In this document: positions 27,495-37,848 of the stretch, piece after piece
Layout of the letters: every line of letters starts with the position of its first letter
Position numbering within the stretch: the first letter of the stretch is position 1
NCBI GenBank assembly: GCA_017617295.1
Contig: JAFZWN010000021.1
Span: 35,801-99,800, forward strand
Direction: 5' to 3'
Source: Clostridiales bacterium
Lineage (GTDB): Bacteria > Bacillota > Clostridia > Saccharofermentanales > Saccharofermentanaceae
Length of the DNA: 64,000 nucleotides
Notes under the pieces: generated by a model
The model's input: only the letters and a program-made list of their open reading frames with translations
Told to the model about the DNA's origin: nothing
The model's database searches: none
Program-made: the position numbers and the translations under genes

Positions 27495-28859
27495 TTATCG
27501 GTTGATCTGCGAAGGCACTGCGCCGTCGGATGTAAATCTCATTATATCCTTCGAAGACGTCATATTCGACATCGGCTTCCACAGGGGAAGGTCGGATCCG
27601 TCGTCATCCTTGCCGTTGGGGTCATGTGTCTTAACGAAGTTGGAAAGATATCCGACCATCTGTCTTGAGAGATCGTAATGCCTTCCGCGTAAAGGCCTCC
27701 AGCATTTCTCGAGTGTTCCGAACCAGAACCACAGATCGAAAGAGTGGAAGTTGCCGGGATCGTCCCATCCGGGAACGTCGGTACTGAATTCGTAGACAAA
27801 GTTCCTGCCTTCGCGTCCCGCCTGGCCGTTATTGAGCGATACAGAATCGAGAGTCGACTCCTTTACTATGTACTTTCCGTTGATCTCGAACTCGTCGGAT
27901 GTGTATCCCGTGATGACGGGGATATCGGCCATCTTGTTGTTCTCGTAACGGTCAAGGGGATCGTCGATATAATGGATGCCGTCGAAGATCGCGGCCACGC
28001 GGGGGTTGCTCTGTGCCCACTCGCCATACTTGTCCCTGATATAGAAAGCATCGAGAGCCCTGGCTTCGGAAAGGGACTTTACGCCGAGAAATTCAAAGAA
28101 CTTCTCGCCGAGTCTTTCAGCTTCTGGAAGAGCAAGAGGCTTTAGTATGGCATCGCCTTCTCCGGGGAACCTGATCATGCCGCTCCAGACTGCGGCGCCC
28201 TTGATGAAATCGAAGTTCTCGGCATTTGTTATCTGGTTGAGTACCGATGCTCCGCCTGCCGACTGGCCGGCGATGGTGATGTTATCGGGATCTCCGCCGA
28301 AAGCACCGATATTCTCTCTTACCCAGCGGAGTCCTGCCTGCTGGTCGAGCAATCCGAAGTTGGCGGGATAGTCGGGAGATTCGGAAGTGATCTCGGGATG
28401 GCACATGAATCCCAGAGCTGCCAGACGGTAGTTGACGCTTACGACGATGATACCTCTGGATGCCAAAGCCTCTCCGTTGAATTCCATCTCGGCGGTATAG
28501 CCCCACTGAAATCCGCCGCCGAAGATCCACAAGAGGACGGGAAGCTTCTCGTCTTTGCTCTTGGCGGGAGTCCATACATTAAGATAAAGACAGTCCTCGT
28601 TCATGGGGATATCGGGATCGACGTGCCACTCGCGGCAGTAGATGTCGGTTCCGACAGCAGGCTGATCCTGTACTGAGATCGGTCCGAATTCGAAGGCGTT
28701 CCTGACGCCTTCCCAGTCCTCGCAGGGCTGAGGAGCTCTCCATCTGTTCTCTCCTACGGGCGGAGCCGCAAAAGGGATACCCTTATATACCGTGATCCTG
28801 GGATCGTTTCCCGGGAGGCCTCGAAGTTCACCGTTCTTTACGCTTGTCTGTCTTAACAT
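27495..28859 (-). CDS. Type-B carboxylesterase
   Basis: A 454-residue alpha/beta hydrolase of the carboxylesterase B family. YKGIPFAAPPVGENRWRAPQ, EDCLYLNVWTP and the oxyanion GGGFQWG are present, and the nucleophile sits in ITIAGQSAGGASV. The family's usual length is about 500, so this is slightly short at the C terminus, but Asp/Glu and His candidates remain (TSDEFE, FHSFD). No signal peptide, so it acts in the cytoplasm. The operon context suggests removal of acetyl or feruloyl groups from imported xylo-oligosaccharides; this is inferred. Confidence 0.85.
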   Translation of the reverse strand: MLRQTSVKNGELRGLPGNDPRITVYKGIPFAAPPVGENRWRAPQPCEDWEGVRNAFEFGPISVQDQPAVGTDIYCREWHVDPDIPMNEDCLYLNVWTPAKSKDEKLPVLLWIFGGGFQWGYTAEMEFNGEALASRGIIVVSVNYRLAALGFMCHPEITSESPDYPANFGLLDQQAGLRWVRENIGAFGGDPDNITIAGQSAGGASVLNQITNAENFDFIKGAAVWSGMIRFPGEGDAILKPLALPEAERLGEKFFEFLGVKSLSEARALDAFYIRDKYGEWAQSNPRVAAIFDGIHYIDDPLDRYENNKMADIPVITGYTSDEFEINGKYIVKESTLDSVSLNNGQAGREGRNFVYEFSTDVPGWDDPGNFHSFDLWFWFGTLEKCWRPLRGRHYDLSRQMVGYLSNFVKTHDPNGKDDDGSDLPLWKPMSNMTSSKDIMRFTSDGAVPSQINR

Positions 28860-28880
28860 TATCGTCTTATCTCCGTGTGG

Positions 28881-30323
28881 TCAGTTATTGGTGTATTTTG
28901 CGAGTTCGAATCCGCCGAAGTCGGGACATCCGAAACCGTTGAATGTGAAGTAGAGGCTGTCGGCGCCCTTGGGGATCTTTATCTCGACTGGTACGTCCGT
29001 CCAGAAGTTCGTGTTCTCCACGGGAGCGGTCCCGATGACCTTGCCGTTCCACTTTGTCCTTACTTCTATGACGCCGGTACCGTAGGATCTGATCCTGACG
29101 CTCTTAACATAGGAATCCTTGAGGTCAAAATACTTGAATCCCGCTGTGGATGTATTCGTCATATTGGCGACATACTGTTCTTCCTCGTCACCGTCGCGTC
29201 CGTCCTGGGTGATCCTCGGGAATTCGGAATTCATCATGATGCCGATGCCGCCCTTGCCGCCGCTGTAGATCGACTCGTTGCCGCAGAAGAGGTTACATGC
29301 GATAGCCGCGGGATAGTATCCTTCTCCCTTGAGAGGTCCGTCGTTCAATCCGCAGGAAGTCAGGTGAGCCTGGATTATCGAGCCGTCATCACGGAAAGAG
29401 ATCTTCTCGGCACAGCCCTGTCTGCTGTATACGGTGCCGTTCGTATGGCGGTGATGGAAAACATACCACTGACCGTTGATCTCTATGATGCTTCCATGGT
29501 TGTTGAGACAGTAGAACATAGGCTTGTCGGCGGGCTTATAGCTGTCGATATGAAGGTCGCAGTTACTGATGACCACGCCTCCGTATGTAAATGAATTGGA
29601 ATCGAGATCCTTAGCCGTCGCATAGCAGAGCTCGTGCATTACGACAGACGAATAAACAAAATAATAAGTGTCGCCTCTCTTCCTGATGGAAGATGCCTCG
29701 AAGAATTCATGACCTTCGAAGCCGCTGCCCTTGGCCAGGTGTGCCGAAGGGATAACGAATACGGGTTCCTTCTCGATGGTGAGCATGTCGCTTCCGAGAA
29801 CGGTATGCATGACTCCGCTCCTGGATTCGTCTGCGGCAGGACAGAAACCGGTATAAAGATGAGTAAGTCCGTTCTCGGTAATGACACCGGGATCGAACTG
29901 GGGATCATCGCCTTCGCGTTCGCCGAGGAGCTGTCCGTCCTGATATCTTACGTATCCGTAGAATTCATACTGTCCTGCAGGCGTATCGCATACTGCGACA
30001 GACACTATATTGACCTTGTCGAGCACATAATAGAGGTAGTATCTTCCGTCAGGACCTACCGTAACGTCGGGAGCATAGAGCACCATGTGTCCGTCAGTAT
30101 TTCTCGGATCCTGGGTCCTTTTATAGATAACGCCTTCGTATCTCCAGTTGCCGAGATCGTCTACGGGTGCAGACCAGCAGACATAATCGTTCATGCAGAA
30201 AACGTGACCGTTGAACCTGTCGTGGGATCCGTATACATAGACTCTCCCGTCAAAGACATAAGGCTCTCCGTCCGGAACATATTCCCATGACGGCAGATAG
30301 GGGTTAAATGCCTGTTTTTTCAT
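28881..30323 (-). CDS. Glycoside hydrolase family 43 with C-terminal CBM6-like domain
   Basis: A 480-residue inverting glycosidase of the five-bladed propeller family GH43 (beta-xylosidase or alpha-L-arabinofuranosidase). The N-terminal base region is NPYLPSWEYVPDGEPYVFDG, the pKa-modulating Asp is in LYAPDVTVGPDGRYYLYY, and the acid Glu is in HEFFEASSIRKRGDTYYF. From ~340 onward the chain resembles a CBM6-like beta-sandwich (GFKYFDLKDSYVKSVRIR, GTGVIEVR, FTFNGFGCPDFGGFEL). No signal peptide. It lies 21 bases before the esterase gene and 17 bases after the AraC gene. Confidence 0.9.
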   Translation of the reverse strand: MKKQAFNPYLPSWEYVPDGEPYVFDGRVYVYGSHDRFNGHVFCMNDYVCWSAPVDDLGNWRYEGVIYKRTQDPRNTDGHMVLYAPDVTVGPDGRYYLYYVLDKVNIVSVAVCDTPAGQYEFYGYVRYQDGQLLGEREGDDPQFDPGVITENGLTHLYTGFCPAADESRSGVMHTVLGSDMLTIEKEPVFVIPSAHLAKGSGFEGHEFFEASSIRKRGDTYYFVYSSVVMHELCYATAKDLDSNSFTYGGVVISNCDLHIDSYKPADKPMFYCLNNHGSIIEINGQWYVFHHRHTNGTVYSRQGCAEKISFRDDGSIIQAHLTSCGLNDGPLKGEGYYPAAIACNLFCGNESIYSGGKGGIGIMMNSEFPRITQDGRDGDEEEQYVANMTNTSTAGFKYFDLKDSYVKSVRIRSYGTGVIEVRTKWNGKVIGTAPVENTNFWTDVPVEIKIPKGADSLYFTFNGFGCPDFGGFELAKYTNN

Positions 30324-30340
30324 ATGTTGTTCCTCCGTGG

Positions 30341-31126
30341 TTATTTATCGGTAGAAGATACTCTGAACTGTCTCGGAGTGGTCCCGGTTATCTTACGGAA
30401 CTGACGGCAGAAATGCTCGGTGTTGGTGTAGCCGCACTGTTCTGCTATGGCACCTATCGTATCGGTGGAATAGATGAGCTTATCCTTGGCGAGCTTTATC
30501 CTGTTCTGTATGACGTCATCCATGCAGGATATCCCGAAAGCGTTCTTATAAAGATAGTGCAGATGAGCAGTACTGATGGAGAGCCTCTCAGCCATATCGG
30601 GAACGTTCCAGGAGATCTCGGGATGAAGCATTATCTCTCTTCTGATCTTCAGGAGCTCTTGGCGGTAGGGAGTCGCCTCGCCCGCTGCCATATCCTTGCT
30701 GATCTTCCCGAAAAGAAGATGGAAAAGATCTCTCATATTGGGATTGTTCGGTGAATGATCCTCGTTATCCTCCCAGCAGATGAGCCTGATTATGTTATGT
30801 ATATAATCGGGATCGGAAGGCGTGAAAGGAACGTTGTTCATGGGGAATTTCCTGATGAACTGCTCATCGGTGTTAAAGTGGATCCAGTCGTTGGAATAGG
30901 GGACTCCCGGAGCCGAGAAATAACTCTTTCTGGTGCCCGGCGTGAAAAGGACCATGGTCTCTGCCGGATACGATCTGTATTCGCCGCCCGCCAGGAAGTT
31001 CGCAGGGTCATGCGCGAATACCAGAAGATAGCATTCCTGGGCTGCGCGGCCGTTCTCGGTATCAGTGTCAAAACGGACCCCGTGTTCATGAGTGTAGCTG
31101 TATCCTGAATATAATATATCAATCAC
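30341..31126 (-). CDS. AraC-family regulator of the pentose locus
   Basis: A 261-residue AraC regulator. An N-terminal sensor domain (about 1-130, TMVLFTPGTRKSYFSAPG) is followed by the double helix-turn-helix with WNVPDMAERLSISTAHLHYL and IGAIAEQCGYTNTEHFCRQF, ending in the TGTTPRQFR signature. GTG start at 31126 with GGAGG eleven bases upstream. First gene of the araD operon and divergent from GH39, so it probably controls both units in response to a pentose or oligosaccharide (inference). Confidence 0.9.
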   Translation of the reverse strand: MIDILYSGYSYTHEHGVRFDTDTENGRAAQECYLLVFAHDPANFLAGGEYRSYPAETMVLFTPGTRKSYFSAPGVPYSNDWIHFNTDEQFIRKFPMNNVPFTPSDPDYIHNIIRLICWEDNEDHSPNNPNMRDLFHLLFGKISKDMAAGEATPYRQELLKIRREIMLHPEISWNVPDMAERLSISTAHLHYLYKNAFGISCMDDVIQNRIKLAKDKLIYSTDTIGAIAEQCGYTNTEHFCRQFRKITGTTPRQFRVSSTDK

Positions 31127-31215
31127 GGCGCGTTATCCTCCGCATTTTGAATGTGACATATTTATCGGTTATTAACATAATAACACCTATTCAATGATTT
31201 TTGTTAACTTTAAGA

Positions 31216-31242
31216 GAATAAATCAAATTTCCCTTTGAATAA
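31216..31242. promoter_or_regulatory. Candidate AraC-type operator
   Basis: Direct repeat GAATAA at 31216-31221 and 31237-31242, spaced 21 bp (two helical turns), in the intergenic region between the divergent AraC gene and GH39. This spacing suits AraC dimers; the assignment is inference. Confidence 0.35.
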
Positions 31243-31320
31243 GTCATTGTTAAGCTTTGCGCTTGAGTGTTATCGTCAAGATGTAAGACAAAGAGTATCC
31301 CGAAGAAGGAGAATACCCCA

Positions 31321-32841
31321 GTGATAAAGATAGACAGCAAAGCCGAAGTCCTCTTCAATAACAGAACTGATTTCTGCGTCGGAACGGGCCGTATGGGTCT
31401 GGCTCTGCAGAAGGAGTATCTGGATCAGCTTAAGCTCGTTCAGGAGAAGATCGGCTTTTCACATATAAGAGGTCACGGTCTCTTCAGCGACGACATGGCG
31501 ATATATCAGGATCTGTCATGGAGAGACGGCTATGATAAGCCCGAGTATAACTTTACTTATCTTGACATGGTAATGGACAGATATCTTGAACTGGGGATCG
31601 AACCTTTCCTCGAGCTCGGGTTCATGCCAAGTAAGCTCGCTTCGGGAGATCAGACCGTCTTCTACTGGAAGGGTAACGTTACTCCCCCCAAGTCGTATGA
31701 GGGATGGTGCGATCTGGTCAGGGCCACTCTTAACCATCTTATCGACAGATACGGCCGGGAAAAGGTAGTCACATGGCCCGTTGAAGTATGGAATGAGCCC
31801 AACCTCACGGTATTCTGGAAAGATGCCGACATGAAGGAGTATTTCAGGCTCTTTGACGAGACTTTCGCCGCGGTCAAGAGCGTGGATCCTGATTTCAGGG
31901 TCGGAGGCCCCGCTGTCTGCGGAGGTTCCGATGAAGTATGGATAAGTGCCTTCATGGATCATGTTGAGGAGAAGGGACTGCCGATCGACTTCGTTACGAG
32001 ACATCACTATACGACGGAGCCTCCGAGGTTTGACGGCCACTACGGTTATCCTCCCTTAAGCGATGCCGAGGCCGGATTCAGCAATCTGAGGACTACGAGG
32101 GACATCATCGATTCCCACGAGAAGTACAGGGGACTTCCCATCCATATTACCGAATATAATACTTCATATATACCGAATGCTCCGATCCACGATACGGTGA
32201 GAAATGCCGCCTATATTGCACAGCAGCTCTCGAGGCTCGGCGATTTCAACGAGAGTTATTCCTACTGGACGTTCGGTGATATCTTCGAGGAACAGGGGGT
32301 TCCTTTCACCCCGTTCCACGGCGGTTTCGGACTTGTGGCCAACGGCTGCATCCCGAAGCCCACTTTCTGGACATTTGCATTCTTCAAAGAACTTGGGGAA
32401 ATGGAATGTGTGTATAAAGATGACTCATGTGTAGTGGTGAAGGGGGGCGATGGTTCTTATCACGGTATCTGCTGGAATTACACCAGGTCAGATGAGTGTC
32501 CCGACAGAAAGACCGGTTTCTCTTTTGAGCTTGATGCCGGAAGATACTGTCTGATGAAAAAGACCGTTGATGAGGATCACGCCAATCCTTTACGCATCTG
32601 GCATGACATGGGAGAGCCTTCGTCCCTTACGGATGTTCAGAAGGACATCTTAAGGACAGCAGCCGTTCCGGGTATCCATACTGAAGAACTGATATCCGAC
32701 GGTGTCTCCAGCGAAGTGACTGTCGAATGTAAAGGAAATTCTGTCGTTAAGTTCGACATTTTTCCTGCAGCGCAAAGAAGCGACAGGGGTTATGATTATA
32801 AAAGAGTGATAAACGCCGAGAAAAGCGGCGAAAAGAACTGA
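31321..32841 (+). CDS. Glycoside hydrolase family 39 beta-xylosidase
   Basis: A 506-residue retaining glycosidase. The acid/base Glu is in VEVWNEPNLTVFW and the nucleophile Glu in HITEYNTSYIPN; IRGHGLFSDDMAIYQ and VGGPAVCGGSDEVWI are other GH39 segments. Length matches GH39 beta-xylosidases, which cleave xylose from xylo-oligosaccharides. No signal peptide. The GTG at 31321 has AGAAGGAG eight bases before it; an in-frame upstream TTG at 31267 adds residues unlike the family. It pairs with the GH51 gene 30 bases downstream. Confidence 0.92.
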   Translation: MIKIDSKAEVLFNNRTDFCVGTGRMGLALQKEYLDQLKLVQEKIGFSHIRGHGLFSDDMAIYQDLSWRDGYDKPEYNFTYLDMVMDRYLELGIEPFLELGFMPSKLASGDQTVFYWKGNVTPPKSYEGWCDLVRATLNHLIDRYGREKVVTWPVEVWNEPNLTVFWKDADMKEYFRLFDETFAAVKSVDPDFRVGGPAVCGGSDEVWISAFMDHVEEKGLPIDFVTRHHYTTEPPRFDGHYGYPPLSDAEAGFSNLRTTRDIIDSHEKYRGLPIHITEYNTSYIPNAPIHDTVRNAAYIAQQLSRLGDFNESYSYWTFGDIFEEQGVPFTPFHGGFGLVANGCIPKPTFWTFAFFKELGEMECVYKDDSCVVVKGGDGSYHGICWNYTRSDECPDRKTGFSFELDAGRYCLMKKTVDEDHANPLRIWHDMGEPSSLTDVQKDILRTAAVPGIHTEELISDGVSSEVTVECKGNSVVKFDIFPAAQRSDRGYDYKRVINAEKSGEKN

Positions 32842-34386
<1,545 letters not shown>

Positions 34387-34435
34387 ACAGCACATTCATC
34401 CGTATTGTTCGGATCTGTTTTTATAATTCTCCAGC

Positions 34436-34466
34436 AAAAAGAGTTGTCGGCCGGACAACTCTTTTT
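34436..34466. terminator. Bidirectional terminator between convergent genes
   Basis: AAAAAGAGTTGTC and its complement flank a 5-base GC loop, with A-run and T-run on the two sides, serving GH51 on the plus strand and the PAF-acetylhydrolase gene on the minus strand. Confidence 0.9.
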
Positions 34467-34472
34467 ATTTCT

Positions 34473-35597
34473 TCATATATCGGGTTCAAACGTACTTACC
34501 TTTACCGTATCGTTATCCTCCAGGTCAAAGGTCTGCCTGCTCTTCTTGAGATAAGTATCAAAGAATATAAGGTGAGCTCTGCAGAGGTTCTCGTGCATGA
34601 GTTCGGCGGAGAGGGCTCCGGTCATGAACCTGGATGTGATAAAGAATTTCATGTCGGAAAAACCTACGTGTTTCATATCTTTGAAGAGTACCTGGTATGC
34701 GCGCTCGGTGTGCTTTATCAGCCCCCGCGAGACGACTCCCTTATTATCATCGCAGCTTATCATCATGAACGGTTTTTTCATTACCTTTCCTTCGTTGTCA
34801 CAGCAGAGGATACCGTCGATATCGATCCCGCAGACGAACTCGCTGCTGTCATGACAGAGCGCATAAGACGTGGCCCCGCCGAAAGAATGTCCCGTAGAGC
34901 CGACCCCGTAACTGAAGTCGATCATATCGGAGAGGTTTTCCTTAGCGTAAGACAGAGCGGAAAGAGTGTCCTTTTCCCATTCGGCGACCCTGTCCATCGC
35001 GAACTTACCGTAGTTTCTTACGAAAGATTCGCATTGTTCCGACTGTTCCACGATCGAACCCTTCATCTTGCAGAGCTTGATCGTGGCAATGCTCGCGGGA
35101 ATGTAAGGGGAGAAGATCATGTTTGTCAGCTTCTTCGGAAGAAAATACTCCGTGCCGTCGTCAAGTTCGGAGGCGCATCCCTCATACGGATGCCCGACGC
35201 TCATTACCACATAGCCGTGAGATGCCAGATCGATCAGAAGGAGAGAGTTGGACTCCCGGTATGCCAGACCGTAGCCGTGGCTGTAGATGATAAGCGGGAA
35301 CCTGCGGTCGGTAAACCTCGCCGCTTCGGTATAACACTCTGAGACATTCTGTCCGTCATTTGTTATCTTCTCATAGCTGACGGGGATCATAAACTTGCCG
35401 AGACCTTTGCAGACGGTCCTGCTCAAAGCCTCCGTTTTTGAAAGACCCTCGACCGATGATGCGGGATAATATACCCTGACAGGAATGCTCCTCATTCCGG
35501 GATCCTTCAAAGGCAGTGTCTCGGGTCTGTCGTTATAGATCGTAAATGTAAATGTACCAACATTATATTCGCCTGTGGGCTTTGGGAAACCGCTCAT
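34473..35597 (-). CDS. PAF-acetylhydrolase-like alpha/beta hydrolase
   Basis: A 374-residue hydrolase resembling platelet-activating factor acetylhydrolase isoform II. The nucleophile is in GSTGHSFGGATSYAL, preceded by LIIYSHGYGLAY (oxyanion region) and VMSVGHPYEG. CGIDIDGILC and KHVGFSD supply plausible Asp and His. It should cleave short acyl esters or oxidised lipids; the natural substrate is unknown. No signal peptide. Its ATG overlaps the TetR stop by four bases (ATGA), so translation is coupled and the TetR protein very likely controls it. Confidence 0.82.
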   Translation of the reverse strand: MSGFPKPTGEYNVGTFTFTIYNDRPETLPLKDPGMRSIPVRVYYPASSVEGLSKTEALSRTVCKGLGKFMIPVSYEKITNDGQNVSECYTEAARFTDRRFPLIIYSHGYGLAYRESNSLLLIDLASHGYVVMSVGHPYEGCASELDDGTEYFLPKKLTNMIFSPYIPASIATIKLCKMKGSIVEQSEQCESFVRNYGKFAMDRVAEWEKDTLSALSYAKENLSDMIDFSYGVGSTGHSFGGATSYALCHDSSEFVCGIDIDGILCCDNEGKVMKKPFMMISCDDNKGVVSRGLIKHTERAYQVLFKDMKHVGFSDMKFFITSRFMTGALSAELMHENLCRAHLIFFDTYLKKSRQTFDLEDNDTVKVSTFEPDI

Positions 35598-36259
35598 ACC
35601 TTACCTCCGAAAAGCATTATCATCGTTGTTGCCAGTGTGTCAAAAAGCGCCCGCGGATCGCACTTCGTCTGCGCCTTGCCTTTTCCGTAGCATGCGGTCA
35701 GGATGCAGTTGGTCTCGATCCCGACATAAGCGGATGAGATGAACGTGAAGATCTGCCCGGGATCCGCTGCCGGCCGGAGACTGTTCTTTCTGCATGCTTC
35801 CATAAGAAGCGGCTTTGAGATGTTCACGATATGCTCGATATTGCCCTTTCCCTGGAGGCTGCCCATTATCTTCGCGGCGCGCTCCGGCTCGTTTATCGCA
35901 AGTACCGTAAGATCGAAATTGATCTTCTGGATATCCATGAGGTGTTCCGCCATGACGTCGCCCAATATCGCACATATCCTTCTCACCACATCCTCGAAAG
36001 AAGCGTCTTTATCGGCGATGACCTGATCGAACCTGTCGATGATATTGTAGTCGGTTCGCATCTTCGAGATCATGTCTGAAAGTATCTCGTCGAGATCTTT
36101 ATAGAACCTGTAGATGCCTCCCTGTGAGAGCCCCGTCTGTTCGATCACGTCCGTCATCGTTACCATCTCGACGGGCTTTCTTAGGCAGACCTGATAGGCA
36201 GCCTCGACGATGGACCGTCTCTTGTTCTCCATATATTCTTCTGATACTTTCGGGCACAT
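35594..36259 (-). CDS. TetR-family repressor
   Basis: A 221-residue regulator. The N-terminal helix-turn-helix is KRRSIVEAAYQVC then VTMTDVIEQTGLSQGGIYRF; the rest is the helical ligand-binding and dimer domain. GAGG precedes the ATG. A consensus promoter overlapped by a perfect 22-bp palindrome lies directly upstream, strongly suggesting self-repression together with the downstream hydrolase. The ligand is probably an acyl or ester compound related to the hydrolase substrate (inference). Confidence 0.92.
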   Translation of the reverse strand: MCPKVSEEYMENKRRSIVEAAYQVCLRKPVEMVTMTDVIEQTGLSQGGIYRFYKDLDEILSDMISKMRTDYNIIDRFDQVIADKDASFEDVVRRICAILGDVMAEHLMDIQKINFDLTVLAINEPERAAKIMGSLQGKGNIEHIVNISKPLLMEACRKNSLRPAADPGQIFTFISSAYVGIETNCILTACYGKGKAQTKCDPRALFDTLATTMIMLFGGKV

Positions 36260-36277
36260 AACAACCTCGTCTGAATA

Positions 36278-36299
36278 AAAATGAAACTAGTTTCATTTT
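36278..36299. promoter_or_regulatory. Perfect 22-bp palindrome: TetR operator
   Basis: Symmetric around CT/AG at 36288/36289 with half-site AAAATGAAACT. It overlaps the -10 box of the tetR promoter and ends 18 bases before the start codon. Confidence 0.85.
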
Positions 36300-36323
36300 A
36301 GACTTGAAACAGTGTGATGTCAA
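36295..36323 (-). promoter_or_regulatory. Promoter of the tetR-hydrolase operon
   Basis: Minus strand: TTGACA (36323-36318), 17-base spacer, TAAAAT (36300-36295). Confidence 0.85.
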
Positions 36324-36647
36324 GCGTTTTATCAGCTCAGCTAACCAGCAGTATATCTATCAGGAACGGTCTCCCCGGAAGAGATACTTCGGGTGACATG
36401 CGGCTTTTTTTCGAAAAAAATTGTCGGGAATTGTCGCTTTTTGACGATAACTCCGGGATATCTTTGTATGTTGATGCTGATTAACTAAAAGTTGTGCGTC
36501 AAAGCTGCGATGTGATCAGGCGGTGTTTTCCTGTTCTTCGCGTGGAAAGATCCGCTTGTCGGGATCTGTCGTTTTTGTCGGTTTTTGTATTTAAAGTTTA
36601 CAATTGGAAACGCCCTGTTTTCAAGTGTTTGAGAGTATAATCCCGAT
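36324..36647. other. Gene-free spacer before the nuclease-like gene
   Basis: No gene seen. TGTCG recurs several times and T-runs are frequent. TATAAT at 36636-36641 ends six bases before the next ATG, with no Shine-Dalgarno sequence and no good -35 match. Confidence 0.5.
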
Positions 36648-37406
36648 ATGATCAATAAGACGCACCATGAACTTAAGATCGCTTATCTTCGAGACCGACT
36701 GAAGAATTATCCTCGCGGTACTTTCGGCATGCATCGCGGGAAACGGGTCGTCTACATTACATATGACCCCACTGACCCGGATGTGACATCAGTAAAGAGA
36801 AAAAGATTTATCTGTGACTCCAAAGAAGGACTGGTGTATTCGGAGTTGTTACGTGAGGCGTATGAATTGGAAAGAGAGCTGAAAGAACTCCTGTTCAAAT
36901 GGGAAGAGACATATAAAGGAATGCCGAGGGATATAACCTTCCCGCTTGAGAGAAAGACAAGATCATTTCTGGATAAGGAACTGTATTTCAGCAGTGAGAG
37001 CGATCAGAATCCTCTAAAGAGATCTAATAAGATCATTTATAAAGGTCAATATCTGAGATCCAAAAATGAACTGCTTGCCTGTCAGGCCCTGGATAAGATG
37101 GGTTATGAGTTTAAATCCGAGATAGCACTGACTCCGCCGGGATTTAAGACCTTTTTTCCGGACGTGATTTTTTATATCCGTGAGATAGAAAAGCCGGTAG
37201 CTCTCGAAGTCGACGGAGCAATGGATGAGAAAGGATATCGATATAAAGCATATCAGAGGGCGGATGATTATTTTGATGCCGGTCTTATGGAATTTAAGGA
37301 TGTCGTATTTTTCAGGTTGACAGATCCGTACTCGATAGATATGGACAGATTCAATGCTGTCGTTAATGCCGCGATCCTGGCTAATATTGATGATCTGAAT
37401 ATATAA
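36648..37406 (+). CDS. Orphan PD-(D/E)XK-like nuclease-fold protein
   Basis: A 252-residue basic protein. The C-terminal half shows the order expected of a restriction-endonuclease-like fold: YLRSKNELLACQALDKMGY (Glu141), FKTFFPDVIFYI (Pro171-Asp172) and VALEVDGAMDEKGYRYKAYQ (Glu187-x-Asp189), then FDAGLMEFKDVVFFRL, much as in DUF559-type proteins. The lysine of the classical motif is replaced by Asp, as in DUF559. The first 100 residues are charged and helical and not recognised. Target and partner are unknown; no methylase or helicase is nearby. The -10-like TATAAT six bases before ATG suggests a leaderless mRNA. Confidence 0.6.
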   Translation: MINKTHHELKIAYLRDRLKNYPRGTFGMHRGKRVVYITYDPTDPDVTSVKRKRFICDSKEGLVYSELLREAYELERELKELLFKWEETYKGMPRDITFPLERKTRSFLDKELYFSSESDQNPLKRSNKIIYKGQYLRSKNELLACQALDKMGYEFKSEIALTPPGFKTFFPDVIFYIREIEKPVALEVDGAMDEKGYRYKAYQRADDYFDAGLMEFKDVVFFRLTDPYSIDMDRFNAVVNAAILANIDDLNI

Positions 37407-37445
37407 ACGCTGTAATGATCAGATGTGATATCACATATTGAAGCC

Positions 37446-37563
37446 GCTGTCCCTGTTTTGCGTCTTGTAACCGCAGATTTATGTACAAGGGTAGGGACAA
37501 ACCCGCCTTTGTCCCTGGTTTTATGCAAAAACCGCTGTTTTTATGTACCAAGGTAGGGACAGC
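37446..37563 (-). repeat. 118-bp palindromic intergenic repeat, copy C (inverted)
   Basis: Reverse orientation relative to copies A and B. Ends GCTGTCCCT and AGGGACAGC are preserved; its reverse complement shares about 40 consecutive bases with copy B around the central palindrome. Confidence 0.88.
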
Positions 37564-37632
37564 GTGCTCCGGCGTGCAGAACCGCAGGGGGAATACTTAT
37601 TTCGCGAGGCCGTGCGGGGGCAAATACATCCG

Positions 37633-37770
37633 GTGCCGGATCGCAGGAGAAGGACAGTGCGCCGGATCGCAAGAGAAGGACAGCGCGCCGGATCGCAAGA
37701 CAATGACAACCCATCCGCCGCCGGATCGCAGGAGAAGGACAGTGCGCCGGATCGCAAGGGCATAACAATA
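37633..37770 (+). repeat. Tandem repeat array, five ~26-bp units
   Basis: Five units built on GCCGGATCGCAGGAGAAGG plus a short GACAGTGC linker; units three and five diverge after the GGATCGCAAG core. It directly follows repeat copy C. The open frames it creates have no ribosome binding site and are not considered genes. Confidence 0.85.
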
Positions 37771-37782
37771 TCCACAGGGGTA

Positions 37783-37828
37783 TTGAACAATGAATAGTAG
37801 TGTGCTATATTCAGTATTAGTTAATACT
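37783..37828 (+). promoter_or_regulatory. padR promoter with operator
   Basis: TTGAAC (37783-37788), 17-base spacer, TATATT (37806-37811). Immediately downstream AGTATTA (37813-37819) and TAATACT (37822-37828) form an inverted repeat with a 2-base centre, well placed for PadR self-repression. Confidence 0.8.
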
Positions 37829-37848
37829 CAAGAAGGGAAGGATTTGCT

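Noticed and set aside
34856..35342. Plus-strand frames within the PAF-acetylhydrolase gene
   Set aside because: Shadows of the minus-strand gene, whose catalytic motifs are intact.
37633..37770. Tandem array considered as a CRISPR array
   Set aside because: Units are directly adjacent with no unique spacers of constant length and no cas genes nearby.
37481..37797. Several short frames over repeat copy C and the tandem array
   Set aside because: Their translations are just the repeat unit read through; no ribosome binding sites.
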